In this document: in pieces, positions 12,101-21,960 of the stretch
Position numbering within the stretch: position 1 is the first letter of the stretch
How the letters are laid out: each line of letters starts with the position of its first letter
NCBI GenBank assembly: GCA_026182355.1
Contig: JAPFBL010000166.1
Span: 558,001 to 622,000, forward strand
From: Hermatobates lingyangjiaoensis
Lineage: Eukaryota > Arthropoda > Insecta > Hemiptera > Hermatobatidae
Length of the DNA: 64,000 bases
Direction of reading: 5' to 3'
Notes under the pieces: generated by a model
The model's input: only the letters and a program-made list of their open reading frames with translations
The model's database searches: none
What the model was told of the DNA's origin: nothing
Program-made: the position numbers and the translations under genes

Positions 12101-12407
12101 CATATTTCTGGGTCTCTAAATGGGTCACATGCACTTTCATCTCCAAGGTCTCTCCTATTAATTCTCCCATCTCTACCTGTAATTCGCCTACCAGGCTCTT
12201 CCTTCCTGCCATGGTGACCAAGGTGCAGTTGCACGGTGCCAGCCCTGAATAATTGTCCATCCTTTTTGCCACTTCATTGTCCATAATTGTGCTATCTGAC
12301 CCTGTATCTACCAAACACTTAGTCTTCCATTTGGGAAAAAAAAATATAGGGAGCTTACCTCTTATGCTATTCCTCTGTTGCTCGCCTATATACCTCTCGC
12401 CTAACCT
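9153..12407 (-). CDS. pol: pol polyprotein: protease, RT, RNase H, integrase
   Basis: An uninterrupted frame of about 1084 codons follows the gag TGA. Numbering from the leucine just before VDTGSDST, domains run in this order. Aspartic protease has DTGS at 3-6 and ILGCDFL at about 74. Reverse transcriptase runs about 160-430, with LVVDFRELN at 221 and YMDD at 321-324. RNase H runs about 460-580, with MTDAS around D470 and RTDHR around D536. Integrase runs about 735-930, with an HHCC zinc finger ending at C777/C780 and the DD35E triad D810, D863, E899. This is the Ty3/gypsy order. There is no chromodomain and no envelope frame downstream. The frame looks competent. It is expressed only if translation passes the preceding in-frame TGA, since no good ATG lies upstream of the protease. 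Confidence 0.95.
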   Translation of the reverse strand, partial: RLGERYIGEQQRNSIRGKLPIFFFPKWKTKCLVDTGSDSTIMDNEVAKRMDNYSGLAPCNCTLVTMAGRKSLVGELQVEMGELIGETLEMKVHVTHLETQKYGVILGCDFLERINAKPECKRGKWDIKLGKRKYFVEGRVKPGKRITVNCGKVIPGEHQVSELMKEFEKVFYSEGQRLSATGRVKHQIELPEGTVVYVKPRRYPHQLKKIMQEQIKEMLDQGIIQRSKSQFSSPIWLVPKKVEEGKPPKYRLVVDFRELNKYTKLERYPLPRIEDILDHMAGATVFSTFDLKAGYHQIRMHPRDVEKTAFTFDRGHFEFLRMPFGLKNAPSTFQRLMDELLEGLGEDFTQIYMDDIIVFSKSIEEHKEHVTRVLKRIRDFGLKVAMDKTRLYQKEVRFMGHLISGEGVRPDPKKVEAIDRLPYPKGPKDIRAFLGMIGFYRRYVKDFAAITNPLTDSLKKGKKFIQTEDLREAVEQCKKALRGPLLLQFPDLNKPFIVMTDASQEAIGGVLMQETIQGERPIAYASRKLSPAEKRYSTIEREMLGIVWTVEHFRPYLFATEFTIRTDHRPLMWIGNLKETSARIAKWKERIAAYNFRVQHVKGVDNQVADCLSRNVNVITRSSTREPSTSRDVREFFANWTPDADEDQEQRNGPEAEISQDIINNKRNQIIIKDDTEEIINTQLHKYGHLKINIITGGTKANNEQLSTVINQLTVPGKVYHFFIESQELENRLLRLIQERELRQGAHFIICKNQVETVEDEEQQKEVILNYHRGKTNHRGVTETLKHLQRSHYWLQMGKRIAQVIKDCEICKRRKYERVPLVPPLLQSQTPEGPFEELEIDIFTYDGNKYLTTIDRLTKLASAWPLTSKSSESTEEALLSYLATFDCPRTIYMDRGREFNNVKIKTLLKEFNINPHWCTPGHPRSHGAIERLHNTLTEHLQLLADANNIKGHVAMARAVLAYNSSIHSTTEATPFELRKKEADPQRLHNRVKAAKERWTKQYNQRKAEEAVGLIQEGDFVYKLNRQKRRKSDPRYVGPYEVLATLPRYRAQIWRIGTDTLKQEIVHFQELRRVRRKIPPMVRTI

Positions 12408-13600
12408 TCAATCCTTCTTCCTCTTCTCTCGACTAGCGATCCTCCCACCACGAGTCTCTTCCAGTGAAGGCCACTTCCCTCGCTCGTACCAGCGCTCGTG
12501 TCGTTCTATCGATGTCTCTTGCTCCGACCCTGTTGACTCTGATGAGCTCCCGTCCTCTGAAGAGCCTTCCCCTTTTTGTCTTCTCCTGCCCCACATCTTC
12601 TCCCGCCGGGTTGTGTTAATTTTCATGGGCTCATCTCTTGGTGTTGGTCTATACTGTGTCGTTCGTGGTCTCTCCTTGCGATATAAATACGGACACTCTC
12701 GCGCGAAGTGACCGAGTTCACCACACTCCCAACATCCTCTTCTTACTGGCTTCTCTCTTCGCGTGTAGCCTCCCACTGCCTCATAGCTGTTCCTCCTGGC
12801 TTGAGATCTTCTCTCTTCAAAACGTCCCCGTGGCTTCCTCTCCTGTGAATACCTCCCTTGTCCTCGATCCTCATAGGCTCTTGCTCTGAATTGCCTATCC
12901 TGAGGTACTCTCCTCCTGGTCACAACTGCCCATCCTCCTTCTGACTTCCCTCTGTATATAACACCGTTATCTTCTCGGTCCATTTCTTCCTCCCGGATGG
13001 CATTAATTGTCTCCTCGAGACTAGTGGGCTTCATGATACGGAGGGCCATTCTCACTCGTTCTGGAGCTGCCTTGAGGAGAATTTCACTGGCTATCTCTTC
13101 ATATATCGTCGTTCTCCATTTCGCTTCTTGACTGTCTGTGCACTTTTCATTTATCTTCATAGTTAATTTCCTTGTCGCATCCCCAATCTGCGCCCGAACT
13201 CAGCGCAGGTCTCACCATTCTCCTTCCGCATTTCAAAAATTTTTAGCGCACTTCTAGCTACAGGCTTTGCGGCTCCAGCATATCTGTCCTTAAGGGCTGC
13301 TCGCACCGCACTCCACTCCGCACAAAACGTAAGTCCTAACTCCAGCATCACCGTAAGGCTGACCCTGGCGAGGAAGTAGGTCTTGATGTTCTTGTCTGTA
13401 GCTGGGTCTAGTTGAGTTGTGACTAACTGCTCGTTGATGGAGTCCATTCTCTCTATGAACAAGTCCAACTCTCGAGCATCACCCTCGAACCTCTTTATCG
13501 AATCTAATAGGTTCATCAGGTACCCTGCTTTTGCTACTCTCGCTTGTTCTATTTTCACTGCGAGCCTAACATCGGCTCCTGTTGTCTGTTTACTCGTCAT
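12408..13600 (-). pseudogene. gag: gag of the Ty3/gypsy element, one frame slip
   Basis: Best start is the ATG at 13598-13600, with A at -3, about 50 nt inside the primer site. The first part encodes a capsid-like region (RFEGDARELDLF and following) and runs to a stop at 13163. The rest continues in the -1 frame, overlapping around the GGGG run near 13183, down to a TGA at 12408-12410. It carries a zinc knuckle of form CX2CX4HX4C (CWECGELGHFAREC, about 12693-12734) and an arginine-rich tail. The slip could be a one-base deletion in the G run, an assembly error or a ribosomal shift; no standard slippery heptamer is visible. The final TGA is in the same frame as pol. Confidence 0.85.
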
Positions 13601-13650
13601 GTTGGTTTCTACACTGGACACAACACTACACTATTAAACAGTTGGCGAAT

Positions 13651-13670
13651 GATCCCGGGTTTCGGCACCA
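13651..13670 (-). promoter_or_regulatory. Primer binding site for tRNA-Phe
   Basis: Directly inside the 5' LTR the minus strand reads TGGTGCCGAAACCCGGGATC. This is complementary over 20 nt to the 3' end of animal tRNA-Phe (acceptor 3' strand TTTCGGC, then A and CCA). The first base overlaps the LTR end. Confidence 0.85.
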
Positions 13671-13846
13671 GTTACGCGTGTCCGGGTAATGAATAGGTTT
13701 TTAAAAAAAAAGGAATTTAAATAAACTAGCTCGCACGTGATTGAAGACAAGAATCGAGTTTATTAGTCAGCTCCTTCTGTTTATAGGAGAGGCAATGTTG
13801 ATACGGACTTCAACCCTCTAGTCTCTCGCGGGCGGCCGGCATTACT
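13670..13846 (-). repeat. 5' LTR of the Ty3/gypsy element
   Basis: 177 bp, nearly identical to 8707-8883. It ends at ATTACT, directly followed by TATATATA. Confidence 0.93.
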
Positions 13847-13855
13847 TATATATAT

Positions 13856-14040
13856 TACTATTGATAAAAGTATCGACCGTGAAATAGAAACAAAACTGTA
13901 GTTTATCGGGACTTGGTCAGTTTTTCAGTACTTTGGTCAGTTTATCTCGGTCTTCAAACCTACTGAGTAGGTTTGTTGCGATCGAAGATGGACAACGTCC
14001 GAAAGTGATCCAACTCCAGGATCATCTTACAAGGTATGAC
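13856..14040 (+). repeat. Family B end fragment plus a second motif-bearing repeat
   Basis: 13858-13935 matches the outer end of family B (TATCGACCGTG..., TTTATCGGGACT...GGTCAG). The rest carries TCGAAGA (13982-13988), T, stem GGAC/GTCC around AAC, then GAAA (14001-14004), which is the same box-stem-GAAA layout as other families. Confidence 0.6.
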
Positions 14041-17000
14041 GGTTTTATCTATTACTAATATAAATCATACTAACCTCAGTGGTATTAACAATATTAATAA
14101 AATGCATGTATAATATTTTCATTATGTCATATACAGACTGAGAGTATTATTATGTAATCAGAGTATGAAACTCCAAAATATAACTAAGAACTTTCATCCG
14201 AGATAGTGTTGTTGTCACTGACTCACATAGGGTAACGTGGAGTTATAGTTGCTTAGCTTTCACTTGTTTATTGTTAAATCTTGTTATATACATTCAAGTG
14301 TATCATCACACTTAGTTATAAAATAAAAGGAATAAACGGAAAGTACTTTTGAGTTTCCAAAGTTTCCAAAGAACAAAAAAAAGCGCTTTTGCGCTCTCTT
14401 TTACTATTTTTGCTGGTCTTTTTCTTAATTATAGGGTCATGTGTGTTTATTGTAATACTTCTAAATTTTTAGAGTTTATCAATTAAGGTACAGAAATAAG
14501 TTATTGATATTATTTACAGTATCAAATTATTGGTTTTAATGTCATCAAGAAGGGGGAAAAAATGGAAGATCCAAGTACATCAATGACTTAGAAACGAGTA
14601 CAATCAATCAATGAAATTGATGAGGGTTTACAGAAGGTGGATAGCGTAGAAAAGAAAGGTCACTTTAACAACAGTGCCCAGCTTATGAGGATCCGGTAAA
14701 AAAATATTAGTGAAGAGGATTGTGTCACTGTGATCTTATGAGTTGAGACTGGTGAATTGAAAATGCTGGCACTGTAAGTCTGTGAATTAAAGTAGGGAGG
14801 GAAATCCCCCAAAAGGTGATATGAATTTCCATTTAAGAAAGTTAACAGTGTTGCTGGTTTTATGAATACCTATGGACAGAAATCTCAGAATAGTCCTTAT
14901 CATGTGAGAAGAATCACCAAATATTAACAATAACAACTACTGATAATTTATATTATATATAAACAATACAAATATTGTATATTTTCATTATTTATAAAGA
15001 TTATATACTCCAATGATAAAGTAGATCAACTGAACGTTCCTTTCAAACTTCTTAATAACAAACTTTGTTGTTTTTCATAATTATAATTTTAATAACTAAT
15101 TGCATAAGTCGTTAGGCAGGCAATATTTATAACGAAATATTTTGCCAAAGTTTTGAAAGTCTGTAATATCTCAATTACTGAAACACCTCTAATTAGATAG
15201 AGATAAAAGACAAATTTCATCATTAATTTTGAATTCATTACAAAACCATTCACGGTTTGAATATTTGAATGGAGTGATGCCTTTGAAATTTATCCCACTA
15301 TTGACATAATCTAATTAAGAAGAAAATTATTTTATTGATCTTCAGTAATATATTAGATCATGAGAAACAAAATAAAATATTGTAACGCAGTTTTAATCAT
15401 ATTGTATCAGTGGTAAAATTTATCCACTTATAAATCATAAGCTAAAATTAGATGAAGATTTAAATAAATTCGTCTATAATAATGTGGAGTGTATGGTTGG
15501 TCAAATCTACTCTACAGTGTACATTATGTAGGGTGTTCATTATTGATGATAATTAATGTTAATTATTTCGACATATAATCAAGTACTTTCATATTCTAAC
15601 TATACAAAGAAACCTTGAATACCGTTTATGTATCATGGTAGGGTTTCACGTAAAACAAATGATATCTCCAGAGTCACATTTATCATAATTTATGCATGAG
15701 TCAAATAGTTTTTTTTTTTTTTTTGACAGACATTGGCTATTATAAATTATATTATTATTTTATTTTGCAAATTTATTTTAACAGCAGTGTTGTTAAATAA
15801 TATGTTATTTTATATTAACTCATGATATGAATTAATTACTTAAATAATTATATTATTTAATTTCCTTTGCTAAGGGCAAACGTGAAGTGTTAAGTTTTGT
15901 TTGAAATGATGGCGCCTTTAGTATTGTGAATATTACTACTGCCGTAAGAGTTATACTAATCAGGATTACTTATGTATAAAACTTGTTTTATTATGTAAAT
16001 ATAAATAGAAAATATTTGTATAATGTAATGTTATTGTACCATCTACATTCATTAGTTAAAAACCGATTTATAATATGGTAAACTTGGATTTATGCAATAA
16101 AATACTTTTAACTTTTTTCACCAAAAAAACAATTAAATATATTTAAAAACAAATAATTATATTATTGCAACATTTAAAACAATTAATTGTATGCTGGATT
16201 GATAGTTACATCTAACCTAAAACGAAATTGTATAAAAAAGTAAAGCTAGACGTGAACGTTCTTCACACACGTTGGGTTGTAGCTCTATTTTATGGGCTGC
16301 CCATAAAATAGGAGCGATTATTAAAAATAAAACGGAGCACTTAACTTTTAGGTAATTATTTCTTACTCTTCCATGGAGTTCAGGGGTGACAATTGATTAC
16401 CATGTTGGATTTGTTATGTTTGCGAAGACGTCAACCAATACAATTTGTCTCCATCGTCTGATGAGTCTGTTACTTATGTGATACACCAGTATGTTTTCTC
16501 CATGAATGCACAGGTAGTAGGCTCTGAAAAAATTCTTGCCATAGGAGTGGAGTCAGATGATGGTGCAAATGTTCTATGTACGTTTATGATTGTCCATTGC
16601 TCTAACAGTAATGTTCTTTGTAATCAATGGTAGTAAGCATTTAATAACGATTAATGGCCAGTCAGCAATCAATATTCTTACAAACTTAGAGAAATGTGCG
16701 CACAGCTTAACTAAAGGTAAAGAAATTACTAGAATTTTTAGGATAATAACCCCCCAAATATGATGTAAGCAAAGTTGTTATTTCTTCTTCTTTCTACCTG
16801 CATACAGTGCGACCAATTTATTTGGCCGGTGGCGTCAGTGCGTTTTGCTTTTGAGGATATCTTCACAGAAAATTTATATGTTTATCAGCAGCGTCGTAAA
16901 TTTACATTTAATCTAGACTCTAGCAGTATATGAGACAATAACTCTCACCAAAACTCTTTTGTGGTATTTGAAAACCACAAAGATAATATGTGAAATATCA

Positions 17001-17460
17001 CTTTGAGATGTTCTTGTAATTAATTTGACATTTATTTAACCTTGAAAATACCTAGAAATATAGAAGACACGTTGGCTTCAAGGTGTTTATTTGAGAAGTT
17101 TTTGATGCTGGACCAAATATTGATAAAGAAAAAAAGTGCAGAATATATGTGATTGAGATAAAAAATCTTTTGATATATACATAAACCCTATTCTAATATA
17201 TTAAAAAAAATTATACAAACTAGAGTATATACAATTTTTTCTGTTATGGTTATTGTGCAACGGAATGATATTATAAATAAAATGATTTTAGTTGGTTTAT
17301 TTCGTTTATATGCTGGGGTCTCAGCACCTTATTGATGAGAATAACCACACACAATCATTGAATTCTACTTTCCCTTAAAGGGAAACAAAATTGATAGAAA
17401 CTAATATCACTTAAATTGAATAGAAGTTATATAAATGTAAAGATAGGTTTTACAGAAGAG
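14041..17460. other. Gene-free stretch
   Basis: No gene supported. It contains a small AGCGC/GCGCT hairpin at about 14381-14394 and a T-run near 15710. A run of about 62 open codons at 16445-16633 has mixed composition but no ATG-led frame, no flanking splice sites I trust and no family I recognise. Confidence 0.45.
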
Positions 17461-17469
17461 TCCAAGTCG

Positions 17470-17770
17470 AATTTTTATCGTTGTGGGTAAGTGGGGTTAA
17501 GTGGTAGACGCGGATATGATATGTGTTGGGAGGGGGAGGTTTAACTGGCGTTATTAAAGTCCCACCAGAGGGGACTGGCTCAATTGTCTCTGAAGCTGGC
17601 CTTTTTGAAAGGATCTGCCTCCAGCCAAATAAGAATATAGATGGAGCAATATGACTGACTATTGAATTGGGTTAGGTCCCAGTATGAGACTGGTACTACA
17701 AACCATCACTCAGCGACCCCCCTACAATCTCCCTATCCCCAGCCTTATATTGCCATTTACAAGTCATAAA
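17470..17770. repeat. GC-richer block, probably an old repeat
   Basis: About 300 bp with much higher G+C than the surroundings, including GGGAGGGGGAGG and a C-rich end. No frame and no second copy in this window. Probably a transposon fragment, not identified. Confidence 0.25.
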
Positions 17771-19260
17771 TTAACTCAAAGGAAAACGATTTTATTTTTA
17801 TTAAAATATTAAGAAACTCCCATGTGCTTCTTTAAAATTCATATCATTAAAAATTCCCACATCACAGAAATGATTAATCTATTGAATGCATGCGTTATCC
17901 ATAAATTTATCTATTTGTCAAAAATTGATTTTTAAAAGTTCAAGCTTTTTTTTCTTTAAGTAAAACGGGGACATAATAACAATTATACTAGAATCTCAGT
18001 GTACTTGTAACTATCATCTGTTGTTAGATAAATAACAGAGTCGTGACAAATCTAGGAGGGTAGGACTGTCAAGCCTATGAAATATATTATCTATCAAAAT
18101 TGAAACGCTGTAATTTACATCCAAATACAATATAAGAACAATCTGTTTTTGAAATTCATAAATAATATTTTTTTTTATTTGGTACGCGTGTTTATTGTTG
18201 TGACTAATGAACCAATTAAAATCCAACAGTACTTCGTCATCCATTAGAATATTTCATAACTAGTGGTAATTGGGTTCAGAAGAAGTTCTGAGGTCGATAA
18301 AAGTGGGAGGTGAATCAAATAGTCTGTTCAGGCTTAGCTTTTAGCATATTTAAAAAGTTAGTTTGAAATTTAATTTATTCCTATTTTATATTAACTTTAT
18401 TTTAAAAAATTAGTCAACACAATTGCTCTTCAATGTTGCAAATTATTACTCTAGAATCCAATATAACCGTTTTTCTTGCTCAAAATTCTAACTTATATAA
18501 GTTTTATTTATTTATTTATAAATGAACTCCAATATTATCATATTATATTATGTATAAATTACATTTTACATTACTATTATTAAATTTCAGTAATTATTAA
18601 CAAATTTAATTTAAAGTTTTTGAAGTATTTCCATATCCTCAAATCTACTGAGTTTATTTTAGACGTTCCTGCAGACATGATGCACAAAGTGCACACTTAA
18701 GTATCAAATATATATTGCATCCAGGAATATCGCTTGGCTGCAATACATTATAACACAATGTAATATACGAGTACATCATCGTAGATCATCCTTAGTTCTT
18801 AGACAACATCTCCTTAAAGAATATTTAATTTATTTCCCATTATGTATTTTAAAATTTCTTTTCTATTTAATAAAATAAAAGTTTTGAAGAATTATACTGT
18901 TAAACTTATTTATCAATAATTGAAAAAGAATGAAAGTTTTTTCATAACCATAATGTTAGGTATTTCATAACTGTCAAACGACTTCTTCGAAACATCAAGA
19001 AGCACAAATTAAATCAATGCTTTTCAAGAAGCTATTGAAGAAGAGCCCTATCTTCAACTCGCTGTATGATATGTTACACAAACAAACAGTGTTGTCAGAT
19101 TTAGCACAATAATACAAAATTAATTGAAAAATTTGTTTAAAAATAATCATCGAATACAACCTTCTGATTAAATACCAACAGTGAATGTAGTCAGAGTAGG
19201 TGGTTAGATTAGGTTGCAGTGGTAGTCCCACAAGCGAAAACAAACGTAGGCCGAGTACTT
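17771..19260. other. Gene-free AT-rich stretch
   Basis: Nothing recognisable on either strand. Confidence 0.45.
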
Positions 19261-19264
19261 TGTG

Positions 19265-19515
19265 ATACCACACAATAAAGATTAATTCTACAGTGGGAGT
19301 CCTAAATTTTGCCTAACTCAAGTGTATTCAGAGTAAGTATCTTTAACGAGTACCTGACACCGTACAGGTTTGAGACCGACGGTTTAACGGCCTTCTTCGA
19401 GGGACGACGAGGTCAAATTTATTCACCTCCCGCATGAATAAATCGAGGGCCACGTGGGGATCGAATCCCAGTTCAGAGGTAAGTACAATAACCTCTGAGC
19501 TAACGTGACCCCATG
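19265..19515 (-). mobile_element. tRNA-derived SINE
   Basis: Read on the minus strand, the head starts near 19512. A box A-like TTAGCTCAGAGGTT (19490-19503) and a box B-like GGATTCGATCC (19458-19468) lie about 21 bp apart, as in a tRNA gene. A tRNA-unrelated body follows, with GTTAAACCGTCGGT, GTCAGGTACTCGTTAAAGAT and a TTAGGACTCCCA tail. The same body without the head is at 45655-45830. The head cannot fold into a normal full cloverleaf, so this is a SINE and not a tRNA gene. Confidence 0.8.
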
Positions 19516-20509
19516 TTGTCAGAGTAACAATTAACAACAATAAAGTAATTAAAGTGGCATATTGCCTTGGTTTTCGACTGTTATTCGTTTCAGAATATTG
19601 GTCAACAACTTTATTTGGGTGAAAAACAAAACAAACTTTCTATTCGATCAAATATTATAAAGGTATATTTTTTTTTATTTTATGATTTTTCTATATAAAA
19701 ATGTGTATAAAATACTAAATGCTCATTATTAAATTCAAAGTAAAATGTAACCATTTTTTTTGGGCAATTGTTTGAGTTCCAAATAGTATGTTAAATTCTG
19801 GGGACATAACTTTCTTTATTTGAAAATTTCGAGTTCAAAGCAGTTAGATAACCGAGATACCACTTGTTTTATATCAAATGGCATATAAAACAGCGTCACA
19901 CTAGGAGATCATTGTCAATTTTCATTCATTACAGTCTTTGTTCCAATGAATACTTGATACAACTTTAAAAGATTACCTACGAAACAAGGGGTATTAAGAA
20001 CACAACAGTAATGTCCATGAAACCGATGTAAAAAAAAGATGTAGTCTATGTAATGTTAATGTAATATGTGAGTTATTTAATCAAATCTATTAAGCCAACA
20101 TCTACTTTGGCAATACGGTCTGGATGAACGAATATTGAAACACATAATACAGAACAATGCGTAATGCAAAAATAGAAGTAACTAGCTAACTTAATCTATA
20201 AAGCCCAACCGTAGGTTATTATTCTAAAAATTAATAATAAGTATAAAAGTATAAAACTCTATACTGGTAGAGATTGATAAAAACTGTGCAACGCGGATTT
20301 CGCTATTTAAAGCATTCAATAGCTGGACATGATACAAACATATGCAACAGCATAGCACACAAGTAACTGGAAAACACCAGTGCCATGTAAAGGTTGTAAT
20401 GAGACCAGATGTAAATATTTATCTGCAAAGCAGTATTGAAACTTGGAAACTCCTTCAAACAGGTTAATCCAAAGTAAAATTGACTCATAATCTGATGTTG
20501 GTTGGAAAA

Positions 20510-20690
20510 CAGTTTTTTGGCCTACATACAGGTCATCTTAAAAATTTGGCAGACAAACGGAGAAACTAACAGACAGAAATTTTTTTACTGGTGGATTCAG
20601 TTTCTCTAATGTATGAAACGTAAAGATAACTTGAAATGAGTCAGTTGTAAGCAATGTACAGACAAAACCTTTCTTTTATTTATAAAAATA
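20510..20690 (-). repeat. Dispersed repeat R1, copy 3, inverted
   Basis: The minus strand reads like 1866-2000, with TACATTGCTTACAACTGACTC and ACGTTTCATACATTAGAGA. It starts next to a TTTATAAATAAAA run and then diverges. Confidence 0.65.
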
Positions 20691-20694
20691 TATG

Positions 20695-20793
20695 ATCAAG
20701 CCACAATATGAAAGACCTTAGATTTCTTTTTTCCATTCCATATTGTCGTGGTGATCATTGAATGCTATTTCACGTGTTTATGTGAAATCTTGT

Positions 20794-20831
<38 letters not shown>

Positions 20832-20835
20832 ATTC
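20695..20835 (+). repeat. Family C remnant ending in (TA)n
   Basis: A shortened family C fold-back. It has the outer CACGTGTTTATGTGAAATC hairpin end and a (TA)n tract at 20795-20833. The inner CTGANGA box is missing. Confidence 0.6.
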
Positions 20836-20839
20836 ATTC

Positions 20840-20925
20840 TTGGTTATTTATATTCTTTGTAAAATAATCTCTAATGCAATACTCAGTTTTTCAGTTTCAA
20901 AATTTTATACTTCTGAAAGTTCTCT
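20840..20925 (+). repeat. Family B internal fragment
   Basis: Matches the middle of family B as at 23085-23150 (TTTGTAAAATAAT, TAATGCAATACTCAG, TTTCAAAATTTTATACTTCTG). Confidence 0.5.
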
Positions 20926-20934
20926 GACTAACCT

Positions 20935-21031
20935 ATTATTAAAATTTCTATTTTAGTTTCTTGTTCTATTTGCGTTTTTTATGAATGCCTATGCTGTGAA
21001 ATCCTGTTTGCTAATTGTTGGCTGGTTTGCC
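20935..21031 (-). pseudogene. PLE endonuclease fragment, inverted copy
   Basis: 21003-21031 on the minus strand matches 21119-21148 on the plus strand (GGCAAACCAGCCAA, TTAGCAAACAGG), which is the GQTSQ.LANR part of a GIY-YIG domain. It is broken by stops. The two fragments face away from each other across about 90 bp, so they form an inverted pair. Confidence 0.65.
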
Positions 21032-21034
21032 TCT

Positions 21035-21434
21035 AATCTCAAACCTACAACCTCTTCATTACAGAACAGCAATATAGTCTATCAAATTAACTGCAACGAC
21101 TGTGATACAAAATATATCGGGCAAACCAGCCAATACTTAGCAAACAGGATTTAACAGCATAAATCAGACATTACAGGACAAAAAATAACATGCGCCCTAG
21201 CTAAACATGCCAACACACAAACTTTGTGCCAACTCAAACACCAACTTTGACTTTCATAACCCACTTATAATAGAAAAAGAAAAACACACCCAAAAGAGAC
21301 TAGTAAAAGATATAATACACATTAGACAAACGAAAAACACTTGCAACTTTAGAACAGACATAGCAAAATTTAGCCAAATTACACAAACATTTTTACACAA
21401 TACAAGAAAACAAACCATAGGGACTAACACATAA
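21035..21434 (+). pseudogene. Penelope-like element GIY-YIG endonuclease, broken
   Basis: The frame from 21038 reads NIVYQINCNDCDTKYIGQT, with the paired cysteines and YIG typical of the endonuclease C-terminal to the RT in Penelope-like elements. A TAA interrupts at the conserved RI*QHKSDI stretch. A frameshift near 21200 then moves into the frame NTNFDFHNPLIIEKEK, followed by KRLVKDIIHIRQTKN, the expected downstream part. No RT is visible upstream, so the copy is 5' truncated. A terminal-repeat-like sequence with a hammerhead-like motif follows at 21841, the arrangement expected for a PLE 3' end. Confidence 0.8.
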
Positions 21435-21960
21435 AAATTAGGCAGACCCAGAAAAAATAACCATTATAAAAAATAAACACATAATAATAAAAAAATAAAA
21501 AAAAACTGGGTACTCAACAAGCAAAAGAGAACATAACCGTAAAGAAACCTCCAAACAAACAAATAGTAGTCTGCATGTGTTAATCATGAAACAGTAGTAA
21601 ATTAAGGTATACTGCACATAAACAGATTTCCAAGGTAATAAAATAGTGATCTCTATTCTTATGAAATAATTGTAAAAGCAATGGAATAATTATAACAATA
21701 TCCGTATGTCAATATAAAAACAAAAATCTGTAGTGAAAATAACTGTTTTATCAATAAATTCCTCTCTGTTACTATACATATTAAAATGTAATAATTAACC
21801 AAATAGTAGTAATAGTAGTGCTAATTGTAAAACAATCATGTTGTAACCCTGAAGATGACATAAATATATGTCGAAAGGTTGACAAAAAGACTAGTTTAAA
21901 ATTATTAGACCCCAAACCTCAAAAATTACATCATATATATATATATTTACTCTCGGTATG
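21435..21960 (+). mobile_element. PLE 3' region with hammerhead-like motif
   Basis: AT-rich sequence after the endonuclease. At 21849-21876 it holds CTGAAGA, T, a perfect 5-bp stem GACAT/ATGTC around AAATAT, then GAAA. It ends in a short (TA)n at about 21936-21950. This is the clearest physical link between the motif and an identifiable retroelement here. Confidence 0.55.

Larger units (their letters stand above)
8707..13846 (-). mobile_element. Ty3/gypsy LTR retrotransposon, nearly complete
   Basis: 5140 bp, reading on the minus strand: 5' LTR (13670-13846), tRNA-Phe primer site, gag, pol, polypurine tract, 3' LTR (8707-8883). The LTRs are 177 bp each and differ at about two positions, which implies recent insertion. 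The left flank ends TATATA and the right flank starts TATATA, consistent with a TATA target duplication that cannot be delimited inside the (TA)n tract. The LTR ends AGT...ACT resemble insect gypsy-group elements. The stretch of about 255 bp between pol and the polypurine tract has no envelope-like frame. Gag carries one frame slip. Confidence 0.95.

Noticed and set aside
14381..14394. AGCGC/GCGCT hairpin as a terminator or regulatory site
   Set aside because: A single short hairpin with no gene nearby; chance is likely.
16445..16633. Possible exon with mixed composition
   Set aside because: No ATG-led frame, no convincing splice sites and no recognised domain.
19444..19514. tRNA gene
   Set aside because: Boxes A and B are present, but the arms do not form a proper cloverleaf and the SINE body follows directly.
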